IMG/VR virus record: IMGVR_UViG_3300011128_000178 | Span: 1 to 23,084 of that record | Length of the DNA: 23,084 nt | Strand: one strand, 5' to 3' | Source of the DNA: a virus | Shown here: positions 14,379 to 20,856 of the stretch, piece by piece | Layout: each line of letters starts with the position of its first letter | Position numbering within the stretch: the stretch's first letter is position 1 | Translations under genes and position numbers: made by a program | Notes under the pieces: generated by a model | The model's database searches: none | What the model saw: only the letters and a program-made list of their open reading frames with translations | What the model was told of the DNA's origin: nothing

Positions 14379-14591
14379 TCAGCCCACGCTCTTCTGGCCC
14401 TTGCAGCCCCACGCCTTGCGCCGAACTTTGACCTTTGGGGTCCGCTTCTGGCTTACAGTGCGCGAGCAGTACGCATCACCACGCTTGGTGCCCGGGCTGG
14501 AGACGCGCCGGTGCGTCTTGCCCTTGCTGTCTTTGTATGTCGTGCCGTCGGCGTATTTCTTCGACGCGGGCACCTTGGGCTTTTTTGCCAT
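14379..14591 (-). CDS. Small basic protein, 70 aa
   Basis: ATG 14591 overlaps the stop of the 117-aa gene. The sequence is rich in Lys/Arg (MAKKPKVPASKKYADGTTYK, then KGKTHRRVSSPGTKRGDAY) with Cys in AYCSRT and WGCKGQKS. It shares with neighbouring small proteins a short pattern of basic residues around Arg-Gly-x-x-Tyr-Cys, as in the 91-aa protein. No domain is recognised. The composition suggests a nucleic-acid-binding or virion-packaged peptide. Confidence 0.75.
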   Translation of the reverse strand: MAKKPKVPASKKYADGTTYKDSKGKTHRRVSSPGTKRGDAYCSRTVSQKRTPKVKVRRKAWGCKGQKSVG

Positions 14592-14944
14592 TAGACCACC
14601 AGCGCAGGCGTTGCAGGGAGGCAGGTCGTGATACCTTCAAACACTTTAGTGTCTGTCGGCAGGTCTTCGCCCGTCTCTGGGTCTGTGCCGCCAAGCACTA
14701 TCTCTGAGCAATCAATCTCTGGGTTAGCGCAGGTGACGTTGACGTGATAACCAGAGACCTTGACACCCGGCGTAACCACTTCACCTTCTTCAGTGTACTC
14801 TGGTTCCACGTCCCAGATGACACCCACGGGGAAGACGTTCACACGGCTGACCGATTGGCCTTCCTCGTCAACAAAGCCCCACTGCAAGAGCTTCGCGTCC
14901 ATGGTCTGTTTATCAGGAGCGGTGAGGTATAGTTTATGCAACAT
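14591..14944 (-). CDS. Conserved hypothetical protein downstream of the head-spike fibre, 117 aa
   Basis: ATG 14944 lies one base after the stop of the 543-aa fibre gene. The sequence (MLHKLYLTAPDKQTMDAKLL, then QWGFVDEEGQSVSRVNVFPV, GVIWDVEPEYTEEGEVV, TPGVKVSGYHVNVTC) forms alternating beta and short helical elements. It is acidic in the middle and has Cys in VTCANPEIDCSE and ITTCLPATPA. I do not know a function. Small proteins of this type often accompany fibre genes, so a fibre-associated or chaperone-like role is possible; the evidence is only position. Confidence 0.7.
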   Translation of the reverse strand: MLHKLYLTAPDKQTMDAKLLQWGFVDEEGQSVSRVNVFPVGVIWDVEPEYTEEGEVVTPGVKVSGYHVNVTCANPEIDCSEIVLGGTDPETGEDLPTDTKVFEGITTCLPATPALVV

Positions 14945-14945
14945 G

Positions 14946-16577
14946 TTACGCTCCTGAAATGGTTTCTAGGGTAGCATCAGACCACCCCGGCGTTGCGGAT
15001 GGGCTTGAGTAAGGGAACAGCCGGAAGTCACGTATGCGGACAGTGTCTGTAACGCCGCTGGGGTCTCCGATACGTAGAGTCGTTAAAGCAGTGCTAATGC
15101 TCGCGGGGGCTACTGACTCAACACCCTGCCCACCAACACTTAGTGCAAGGTCTCCGGTTGCATACCGTGCAGAGGACTTGAACACCTCCCCAGAGTTGAC
15201 AACACGCAAACCTGCCCCGGTCCCAACGCCACTATCCGAAACAGAAAAGCGCACACTGTTTGAACTTTCCGTAGGTATCAGCCCCACGCGGTTGTTGCCG
15301 GTACCATCGTCTATCTGGAAGATACGCGGGAAGCCAGAACCACTTGTTTCGTAGTCAATAGACCCTTCGAAGTAGATCGAACCTTCACCTTGGATAAAGC
15401 CGTCAGGCAGACCGCGAGTAGGCTCATCCTTGGCGCGTGTGGCTGCTGCCGTTGTGGTGGGGATGAAGGATGTAGCTACGTGGCTCTGTTCGCACTGAGG
15501 AGCGGATACTCTGAGAGTGAAATCAACAGGGCCGGAACAATTAAGAAGGATTTGAGGTAAGATATAACCAGTCGAAGCCACTCCAGTTGCCGTAAGGCTC
15601 CTCTTCGCAAAGGTAGTTTCGTCCTTAAAGTCAGCACCAGCGTCAGCGGAGATTGACGACGTACCACCATCACGCCAGTTGATGCGAGGGCTAATCGTTG
15701 TGACGTTAGTTGTCGTACCATCAACGATGTAGGCGTAAAAGCTATTCGTCCACACTTCGTTTTCTGCGGCGGCAATTGCGGACTTTGAGTCAAAGTTTAT
15801 GATGCCAGCAGATGAGGGGGAACCCGTCACTTTTATGTCAATGTATGGAAAACCATCTATCGTACCGAAGGCTATAACTTCAGTTGCGATAGTGCCACCA
15901 AAAGCCCCAAAGTTGTTTGGCAAAGACCCACCAGAACCGGGGATTCCCACAGCAGCACCTTGCATGGTGCTATTGCGAATTCCATTCGTACCCAAAGGTT
16001 CCGCAAGGACTTCAGGCACACCGTTCGAGTGGTCTACACGCAGGGCAAACTTGGGAGATGCGCCCGTCTCAACGTAATCTTCACCGTCTTTAGAAGATAG
16101 CTGCATCCCGCCTAAATCGGATCGGTAAACACCGACAACAGTTATCGAACCAGACACCGTGCAAACAAGTGACGCAGTTGATGCAGTAACTTCAACGCGC
16201 ACGATATCATCGGCTCCCGTGCCTGCAAGGGTGCCAGACGCCGCACCGCTGTACGTGATCGATCCAGTGCCTTTGAAGCGAATTGTAAAATCTGCGCCAC
16301 TGGTTACGCTGATTGTTTGGGTGACACCTACAGCACTGTTAACGAAAAGGTTATGCAAGCCCCACTTGAGAGAGCCGTCAGCATCAATGCAGGTAGCTTC
16401 GCGTGTGCTGGCGTTGTCCCAAACGTCATGCAGGTTCTTGTTGCCCGTCAGGTCGTCAAGATATTTTGCGCCATCAGCGTCATTCACGAAGAAAGGCGTT
16501 AAGCCTCCAAGAGCATAGAGCGCCAAGGGCGAGACCGATCCCGCCCCTGTGAGGGACATGTTCAAGCCGATTCGCAT
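14946..16577 (-). CDS. Head-spike/tail fibre protein with receptor-binding-type C-terminus, 543 aa
   Basis: It starts at ATG 16577 with AAAGGTGA just upstream. The N-terminal 60 residues (ALYALGGLTPFFVNDADGAK, DVWDNASTREATCIDADG) look like an attachment domain. Residues 80-160 are beta-rich. Residues 195-370 resemble a jelly-roll carbohydrate-binding segment and end in the marker SFIPTTTAAATRAKDE, a motif I know from many phage fibres. Residues 385-530 look like a LamG/concanavalin-like lectin fold (SIYFEGSIDYE, FQIDDGTGNNRVGLI, LRIGDPSG, IRDFRLFPY). It lies directly after a spike-base gene, so a capsid-attached spike fibre, as in Rhodobacter GTA, is likelier than a tail fibre. The gene is AT-richer than the capsid gene. 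Confidence 0.8.
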   Translation of the reverse strand: MRIGLNMSLTGAGSVSPLALYALGGLTPFFVNDADGAKYLDDLTGNKNLHDVWDNASTREATCIDADGSLKWGLHNLFVNSAVGVTQTISVTSGADFTIRFKGTGSITYSGAASGTLAGTGADDIVRVEVTASTASLVCTVSGSITVVGVYRSDLGGMQLSSKDGEDYVETGASPKFALRVDHSNGVPEVLAEPLGTNGIRNSTMQGAAVGIPGSGGSLPNNFGAFGGTIATEVIAFGTIDGFPYIDIKVTGSPSSAGIINFDSKSAIAAAENEVWTNSFYAYIVDGTTTNVTTISPRINWRDGGTSSISADAGADFKDETTFAKRSLTATGVASTGYILPQILLNCSGPVDFTLRVSAPQCEQSHVATSFIPTTTAAATRAKDEPTRGLPDGFIQGEGSIYFEGSIDYETSGSGFPRIFQIDDGTGNNRVGLIPTESSNSVRFSVSDSGVGTGAGLRVVNSGEVFKSSARYATGDLALSVGGQGVESVAPASISTALTTLRIGDPSGVTDTVRIRDFRLFPYSSPSATPGWSDATLETISGA

Positions 16578-16586
16578 AGGTCACCT

Positions 16587-16847
16587 TTAGTAGAGCGCAA
16601 CAATGCTCGTTGCAGTAGTGCCCGTAGAATACACACGTTTGACTTGGACAGGGAGAATAGACCCCGCCTGAACATTCGTAAACGTGAGAGTGGTTCCAAG
16701 AGCCATGTCGACTTTAATGTTCCCGGCGACTCCTACGAACAAGGCCCGAGTGGGCCTGATGTCCACGGAGTCGGAGGGGGTCACCGCAGCCGCGTCATAA
16801 GCAGACACCGTGGCGTCTGCTGTACGGTATGATGGGGTTCCAGCCAT
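16587..16847 (-). CDS. Head-spike base protein, RCAP_rcc01079-like, 86 aa
   Basis: The sequence contains DAAAVTPSDSVDIRPTRALF, VGVAGNIKVDMALG, TLTFTNVQAGSILPVQVKRV and TGTTATSIVALY. This matches what I know of the spike base family typified by Rhodobacter capsulatus rcc01079, which forms the base of the head spikes of the gene transfer agent particle and binds the spike fibre. The length (86 residues) suits the family. It is directly followed by the 543-aa fibre gene, the order expected for a base and its fibre. A GGGGGC-type weak ribosome site lies upstream of ATG 16847. The spike function is inferred from family and context. Confidence 0.82.
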   Translation of the reverse strand: MAGTPSYRTADATVSAYDAAAVTPSDSVDIRPTRALFVGVAGNIKVDMALGTTLTFTNVQAGSILPVQVKRVYSTGTTATSIVALY

Positions 16848-16864
16848 TTGCTATGTGCCCCCGA

Positions 16865-17098
16865 TTAACCCGCGGAAACGTTGAGCACGCCGGAGTTGTT
16901 CCAGAGTTGACCCGCGTTGGTGGGGTTGGACGTTGGAAGCGCGCTAAGAATAACAGTGCCGGAGGCGGTCAGGTCTGTAATGGTGGTGGACGCACCAAAA
17001 GTGGCCGTGGTGGTCACCGCGCCAGTGGTCGCGTTTTTGGTGACGGTCTGAAAGCCGTTCTCGGAACGAACGGGTCCGTTGAATGTCGTGTTTGCCAT
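16865..17098 (-). CDS. Small head/fibre-type virion protein, 77 aa
   Basis: AGGAG at 17105..17109 lies 6 bases before ATG 17098. The protein reads MANTTFNGPVRSENGFQTVT, then a Thr/Ala-rich section (ATTGAVTTTATFGASTTITD) and an ending with LPTSNPTNAGQLWNNSG. This ending (LPTS...G-Q/T-L-W/Y-N...G) is a recurring C-terminal module of phage virion proteins and also occurs in the 75-aa protein at 3137..3364. It is the first gene after the terminator and lies directly before the spike base gene, which suggests a capsid decoration or spike-related role. Confidence 0.75.
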   Translation of the reverse strand: MANTTFNGPVRSENGFQTVTKNATTGAVTTTATFGASTTITDLTASGTVILSALPTSNPTNAGQLWNNSGVLNVSAG

Positions 17099-17113
17099 GT
17101 CGATCTCCTGTCG

Positions 17114-17150
17114 TGGCAGGTGTCAGCGAGAGTCGCTGTCAGGGATGCCA
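17114..17150 (-). promoter_or_regulatory. Imperfect stem-loop in the leader of the spike operon
   Basis: Outer arms TGGCA (17114..17118) and TGCCA (17146..17150) enclose a second stem, TG-T-CAGCGA pairing with TCGCTG-T-CA around the 3-base loop GAG, with one T-T mismatch. It lies between the capsid terminator and the ribosome site of the 77-aa gene. A processing site or leader structure is likely; I cannot identify a promoter there. Confidence 0.55.
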
Positions 17151-17169
17151 CATCGTACAAGAGCTTTGA

Positions 17170-17202
17170 ACAAAAAGAAAGAGGCGACCGAAGCCGCCCC
17201 TT
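17170..17202 (-). terminator. Intrinsic terminator after the major capsid gene
   Basis: On the minus strand a 10-bp GC-rich stem (17179..17202, two G-T pairs) with a TTCG loop is followed at once by TCTTTTTG. The TTCG tetraloop is the most stable common RNA loop. The hairpin lies 27 bases past the capsid stop and should end or attenuate transcripts from the head operon. Confidence 0.9.
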
Positions 17203-17228
17203 CCCGTAAATGACGATCAATTGATCGA

Positions 17229-18140
17229 CTAGGCTCCCGGAGAAGCGAAAACGGCACGGGGGTCACTAAAGCCGAAGCTATAGCGTTCACGCGCCTTGAA
17301 GCGCATGTTGCCCGTGTCGAAGTCGTCTTCCATGCCTGTCGACATTTTGACGCGTTCGAAGTGAACAAAGCCGCGCGGTGCGTCCGTCTTCACAAACCAC
17401 GCATCCGGGTCCGTGAGGAAGTCGTTTACCGCATATCCCTCAGGCAGCATGCCCATGGACTTCAGCGCATTCACGTCGTTGTCGGCGGTACCAACGCGGA
17501 GGTTCGAAACCATCAGGCGCTCGGCTACAAACTGCAGCTGACGCGGGAGGATGAGTTTCGTGCCGCGAAGGGCAACCTTGAGACCACGCTCGTCAACGAA
17601 TCCGGCGATGGAGATGAGCGCATCTTCCAACGAGGTTTCGTTGAGGTCCGACGCAACGGCCGGACGGTTCGAGAACGTGCCACCAGACAGGAGAGGGTGG
17701 TCGGTCGCGGCCAAGGCCTTACCGTCACCGCCAGCAGACGCACCAGCCGTGAACGCGTTGTTCAAGACTGCAGCGGCTTTGACCTGCTTGGAGTGAGCCA
17801 TCGAACGTGCGAGGGCTTTCGTGTAGCGACTGCCGAGGCGGTCGTACAGATTGTCCTCAACGGCTTCCTCGGTGATCGAGAAGGCCAGTGCGATGGTCTC
17901 GTGGTTGTACCGGGCGGTATATGCCTCGTTCGCGTCATCGAACGAGATTCCAGAACCTTCCGACTTGGTCGGCGCTGCACCAAACCCACCGAGCATCACC
18001 TCTTCTTCGAACGCGCGGTCCGAAGCTTCAGTGGTGTAAATCTCGGAATGCTGGTTGTCGTACCGGCCATATTCCATCCCAAACAGGGCGTTGAGGCCCG
18101 GTTCGAGTTCTTTCGCAAGCTGTGCGCGCGAGATTGCCAT
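17229..18140 (-). CDS. Major capsid protein (HK97-fold), 303 aa
   Basis: A strong AGGAGG lies 8 bases before ATG 18140. The sequence matches a capsid family common in phages of marine alphaproteobacteria, related to Mu gpT-type head subunits. The N-terminal helix (MAISRAQLAKELEPGLNALF) is followed by YTTEASDRAFEEEVMLGGFG, a glycine-rich E-loop-like section and ISFDDANEAYTARYNHETIA with FSITEEAVEDNLYDRLG. The spine-helix area has SMAHSKQVKAAAVLNNAFTA, and the A-domain has ALRGTKLILPRQLQFVAERL. The C-terminus is MRFKARERYSFGFSDPRAVF. No cleavable N-terminal delta domain or protease gene is visible, consistent with a separate scaffold. It is the last gene before a terminator. Confidence 0.9.
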   Translation of the reverse strand: MAISRAQLAKELEPGLNALFGMEYGRYDNQHSEIYTTEASDRAFEEEVMLGGFGAAPTKSEGSGISFDDANEAYTARYNHETIALAFSITEEAVEDNLYDRLGSRYTKALARSMAHSKQVKAAAVLNNAFTAGASAGGDGKALAATDHPLLSGGTFSNRPAVASDLNETSLEDALISIAGFVDERGLKVALRGTKLILPRQLQFVAERLMVSNLRVGTADNDVNALKSMGMLPEGYAVNDFLTDPDAWFVKTDAPRGFVHFERVKMSTGMEDDFDTGNMRFKARERYSFGFSDPRAVFASPGA

Positions 18141-18153
18141 CAGTCAGCCCTCC

Positions 18154-18789
18154 TTACACGCCGGTCGTCGAAACGGTACCGCCAGCGATGGCGCCGTTCG
18201 GCGAGTTGAAGTGGTTGTTCAAGCGAACAAGCACAGGGATACCAGCAGCGGCGAAGTCGGCGTTATCAGGGTCCTGTTGGATACCCATGACGCGCAGGTT
18301 CAGCGTGTTGGTGGTTGCGATTGTGCTGACAGCCAAACGTCCCGCCGACAAACCGGTGGTGTCATCACCCGTGGTTGCAGTCGAGAAGTTTGCGTTTGCG
18401 AAGACATGCGCGCGAGCGGTAGCCTCGTCAGTCAGCGTAGCGTCCGAGGCAATCACAAAGACCTGCATCGGATCGTCATAGACGAACGCCTTAACCGGAT
18501 AGGTCGAGTCTGCACCCGATCCCGGCCATGTGTTCGACCAGACTGTTTTGCCGGTGCTGGACGACACGTATTCGCAGCCCCAGAACACGCCAAGAAGACC
18601 CACGGTGCCGCCAGCAGCTGCGCCAACGATGTCAATGACACCGGCGGCGAGAGGCTTAACGGGCGAACCCTGATACATCTTGTTCGTGTTGCTAGACGCA
18701 ATGCGATACTCGGTCAGACCACCGGTGTTTCCGATCTGGCCCACCGTCCCTACGGGACGAAGACCGAACGAACCATTGGTGTTAGCCAT
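18154..18789 (-). CDS. Conserved head protein upstream of the capsid gene, 211 aa
   Basis: ATG 18789 follows GGAG by 7 bases. The sequence begins MANTNGSFGLRPVGTVGQIG and continues with GGLTEYRIASSNTNKMYQGS, PVKPLAAG, GVFWGCEYVSSSTGKTVWSN, and YPVKAFVYDDPMQVFVIASD. The later part reads ARAHVFANANFSTATTGDDT, LNLRVMGIQQDPDN and IPVLVRLNNHFNS. I know this pattern from a conserved protein paired with this capsid type in environmental phages. It is beta-rich and lacks a helical scaffold-like region, so a capsid decoration or head-stabilising protein is the best guess. No direct evidence of decoration is present. Confidence 0.82.
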   Translation of the reverse strand: MANTNGSFGLRPVGTVGQIGNTGGLTEYRIASSNTNKMYQGSPVKPLAAGVIDIVGAAAGGTVGLLGVFWGCEYVSSSTGKTVWSNTWPGSGADSTYPVKAFVYDDPMQVFVIASDATLTDEATARAHVFANANFSTATTGDDTTGLSAGRLAVSTIATTNTLNLRVMGIQQDPDNADFAAAGIPVLVRLNNHFNSPNGAIAGGTVSTTGV

Positions 18790-18806
18790 GGTATAGCTCC
18801 ATCAGT

Positions 18807-19271
18807 TTACTCGGAACCGCTATCGCGGCCTCCGAAAGTGACACGACTTTGCCGATCACGATGAATCGGCATCGAAGGATGTGCATCCTTCATTAAGTCC
18901 TGATCGACCGACTGCATTTGTTCGCGGGTCCGGGTCCCGTAATACGCGGCTCTTTCGTTTACAGTCTCGTCAGGCATTCGGCACAGCATCAATCCGCCAG
19001 TGCCGATAATTCCTTTGTGGCGTCCTTCCTCGATGGTCTCAGCGTTGAAGTCGGGGTATTCATCGGCACGGACAGGTTCCCAACCTTCTCGCATTCTCGA
19101 GAATGCGTTGGTTTTGTCCTCTACGTCCCGCATGGAAATCCGAATCCAGCGATGCACATACCCCTCAGGAGGAGGCGGTGATTTAAGCAGGCTGGGCGGA
19201 GCCCAAGGTTTCCTGCGCGCGCTATCTTCACGCGTTTTGTTGGAGCGGGGGGTTCTTTTTGTTTCCACCAT
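18807..19271 (-). CDS. Conserved head-module protein, 154 aa
   Basis: AAGGA lies 9 bases before ATG 19271. The N-terminal 30 residues are basic and disordered (VETKRTPRSNKTREDSARRK). The conserved part reads WAPPSLLKSPPPPEGYVHRW, IRISMRDVEDKTNAFSRMRE, GWEPVRADEYPDF, then IIGTGGLMLCRMPDETVNER, AYYGTRTREQMQSVDQDLMK and RVTFGGR. Proteins with this signature typically sit between scaffold and capsid genes in marine phages; function unknown. No catalytic motif is seen. Charge and position would allow a role in head assembly with the scaffold. Confidence 0.82.
   Translation of the reverse strand: MVETKRTPRSNKTREDSARRKPWAPPSLLKSPPPPEGYVHRWIRISMRDVEDKTNAFSRMREGWEPVRADEYPDFNAETIEEGRHKGIIGTGGLMLCRMPDETVNERAAYYGTRTREQMQSVDQDLMKDAHPSMPIHRDRQSRVTFGGRDSGSE
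18811..18835 (-). other. Stem-loop at the end of the 154-aa gene
   Basis: TCGGA pairs with TCCGA and CCGC pairs with GCGG around the loop TATC, with a small internal loop (A opposite CC). It spans the last codons of the 154-aa gene, 22 bases before the next start. No T-run follows, so a terminator is unlikely; it may be an RNA processing or mRNA-stability element. Confidence 0.45.
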
Positions 19272-19276
19272 CTGGG

Positions 19277-20176
19277 TCAGTCCTTCACGTATTTCGCGTA
19301 TTCCTCGAGAGGAACGTTAAGCTTATTGGCGATAGCGATCTGAGAAGGTGTTAACTTCACGCTCCGACGCCCCTGTGTTGTAGTGCGGGATGCAGAGGAA
19401 CTCGCAGAAGCGACCCGAGCCCCACCCGTTTTACGGTCAGACTTGAACTTGTTTGGAAACTCAGCCCTCATCCGACGATCCACCTCAGTATAGTACTCTT
19501 CGCTCTGCGGGTCAAAGCCTTCGTCTTCAACCAGTTTGCGATGAACACCAAACGCGGCATACGTCATGACTTCGTCCTGACCAAACCACGCATTCTTCTC
19601 CGCCCACGTCTGCGCTTTCGGGTCAACAGCTGGAGGTGCTTGCTGCACCTGTGGCGCAGGCTGCCTTTGCGGCGGAGGCGCCTGACGACGCGCCTGTTCG
19701 GCACGCTCCTCTTGCCGATCCGCGCGGGACTTCGCAAGGTTGTACCGATCCTGATCAGCGACCGCGCGGGACAGAGCCTCTTGAGCCGTGACAATCTTGT
19801 CGGTGTCCCCACTCTCGTGAGCATCCTTAAACAGCTGTCGGGCAGCGGCAACCTGCGCATCGGCGCGTGCTCCGTACTGATCGAGATACCCCGTGTCGAG
19901 TTGGTTGACCCGACCCCTGAGCTTCATGTTCTCCTCGCGGAGCTCTTCCGCAATACGAACCGCCTCTAGGCGGTTCCGCTCTTCGTTGCGGTACCTTTCT
20001 GTCAGCTTGTTAATCCGAGTTTTGACGCCCTTGCTGTAGTCCTGAAGCTCAGAATCTTTCGCGGCATCAGTCGGTCCCGAGTCGTCGGTAGAAGGCTGCA
20101 AGTCCTCTTCCTGAGTAACGCCTTCGGGCGCGTCAATCTCGACCTCTTGGCCGACCTCTTGGTTTTCTGTGTCCAT
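19277..20176 (-). CDS. Putative capsid scaffolding protein, 299 aa
   Basis: The start is ATG 20176 (MDTENQEVGQ), with GAGGAG at 20183..20188, 6 bases upstream; a longer in-frame GTG start would overlap the GroES-like gene by 77 bases and has no such site. The protein is typical of scaffolds. It has an acidic N-terminus (EVGQEVEIDAPEGVTQEEDL), a long charged coiled coil (about residues 50-170, with TRINKLTERYRNEERNRLEA and REENMKLRGRVNQL), a Pro/Gln-rich linker (APPPQRQPAPQVQQAPPAV), and a basic C-terminus for capsid binding (KFKSDRKTGGARV, then RRSVKLTPSQIAIANKLNV). It is encoded between portal and capsid, with no protease nearby. Scaffolds diverge quickly, so assignment rests on composition and place. 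Confidence 0.8.
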   Translation of the reverse strand: MDTENQEVGQEVEIDAPEGVTQEEDLQPSTDDSGPTDAAKDSELQDYSKGVKTRINKLTERYRNEERNRLEAVRIAEELREENMKLRGRVNQLDTGYLDQYGARADAQVAAARQLFKDAHESGDTDKIVTAQEALSRAVADQDRYNLAKSRADRQEERAEQARRQAPPPQRQPAPQVQQAPPAVDPKAQTWAEKNAWFGQDEVMTYAAFGVHRKLVEDEGFDPQSEEYYTEVDRRMRAEFPNKFKSDRKTGGARVASASSSASRTTTQGRRSVKLTPSQIAIANKLNVPLEEYAKYVKD

Positions 20177-20182
20177 TTTAGG

Positions 20183-20188
20183 CTCCTC
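20183..20188 (-). promoter_or_regulatory. Ribosome binding site (GAGGAG) deciding the scaffold start
   Basis: GAGGAG overlaps the stop codon of the GroES-like gene and ends 6 bases before ATG 20176. It supports this start over the upstream in-frame GTG 20263. Confidence 0.8.
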
Positions 20189-20669
20189 AGATATGCTTGA
20201 TGTCGTCAGGGTCCAGAATCGTCGCAATGACTTCGTCGTCATTGATAAGACGAACCTCGCCACCGTCGATCTTGAACCGGGACCCGGAGTATCGACCGAT
20301 GCAGACCCAATCTCCGGCCTTGCACCACGGTTCCCCTACCCCGAACTTATCTGGGTCTTCGTAAGCCAAGGGCCCGACTTTCAAGACGTAAGCAACCACC
20401 GTCGCCAATGCCTCACGGTCACGGACTTCGTCCGGGATGTGAAGACCTGCCGCGGTCTTCGTTTTGCCTTGATATGGCATGACCAAAACACGCCAGCCAG
20501 TAGGCTCAGGCATGCGGTCTAGGAGGGGCTTATCGAGGAGCGCGGGGTCTAACACCCGCTGGTCTTCTGAAACGTAGGCTTTTTCGAGTCCCGCGGGCGC
20601 TTTATTTTTTGCCCGGTCTTCGGCCTCGATTTTCTCAGCGACATGCTCAGGTAGTATCAAACTCGCCAT
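20187..20669 (-). CDS. GroES-like co-chaperonin, 160 aa
   Basis: The C-terminal two thirds match Cpn10. PTGWRVLVMPYQGKTKTA (about 56-73) corresponds to the first GroES strands. AAGLHIPDE (73-81) matches the mobile loop with its hydrophobic triad that docks onto GroEL. EALATVVAYVLKVGP follows, then a roof-like insertion (YEDPDKFG, 103-110), AGDWVCIGRYSGSRFKI and EVRLINDDEVIATILDP. An extra 48 residues, helical and charged, precede the domain; cellular GroES is about 97 residues, so this is extended at the N-terminus and in the roof region. Phage co-chaperonins such as T4 gp31 help host GroEL fold the capsid protein. Here the gene overlaps the small upstream gene by 23 bases and lies directly before scaffold and capsid genes, which supports that role. 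Confidence 0.88.
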   Translation of the reverse strand: MASLILPEHVAEKIEAEDRAKNKAPAGLEKAYVSEDQRVLDPALLDKPLLDRMPEPTGWRVLVMPYQGKTKTAAGLHIPDEVRDREALATVVAYVLKVGPLAYEDPDKFGVGEPWCKAGDWVCIGRYSGSRFKIDGGEVRLINDDEVIATILDPDDIKHI

Positions 20670-20856
20670 CGTCGGTATGGTTCTCCAGCAGGGACTTGAT
20701 CTCGTTCCGAATGAAGGAGAGTCCCCGAACCTCCCCCACCAGTGATTGGTATTGCTCCCAATCTTTTGCCGAGCCTGAGGACAACAAACTACTAATGTCT
20801 TGCTCGCGCTCTGCGATCAACTTGTACATATGTCGCGCAAAACTTACAACATCCAT
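20647..20856 (-). CDS. Small helical protein of unknown function, 69 aa
   Basis: ATG 20856 overlaps the stop of the Cys-rich gene (ATGA), with GGAG 8 bases upstream. The sequence is almost entirely helical: MDVVSFARHMYKLIAEREQD, SLLSSGSAKDWEQYQSLVGE, VRGLSFIRNEIKSLLENHTD, with an acidic end. The heptad-like pattern suggests a short coiled coil and oligomerisation. I recall similar proteins encoded between portal and scaffold genes in related phages, with no known function. Its last 23 bases overlap the GroES-like gene. Confidence 0.78.
   Translation of the reverse strand: MDVVSFARHMYKLIAEREQDISSLLSSGSAKDWEQYQSLVGEVRGLSFIRNEIKSLLENHTDDGEFDTT

Larger units (their letters stand above)
17099..17228. 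other. Main intergenic region (130 bases) between head and spike genes
   Basis: It holds, in the direction of transcription, a 12-base palindrome GATCAATTGATC (17216..17227) just after the capsid stop, the terminator, the imperfect leader stem-loop and an AGGAG ribosome site. No coding sequence fits. No convincing -35/-10 pair was found on the minus strand, though a phage-specific promoter could be present. Confidence 0.7.

Noticed and set aside
17216-17227. Palindrome GATCAATTGATC after the capsid stop
   Set aside because: It is short and single, with no second copy nearby. It could be an operator, but nothing supports that.
20177-20263. Longer start (GTG 20263) for the scaffold gene
   Set aside because: It would overlap the GroES-like gene by 77 bases and add a non-acidic leader. 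GAGGAG sits at the right distance from ATG 20176 instead.
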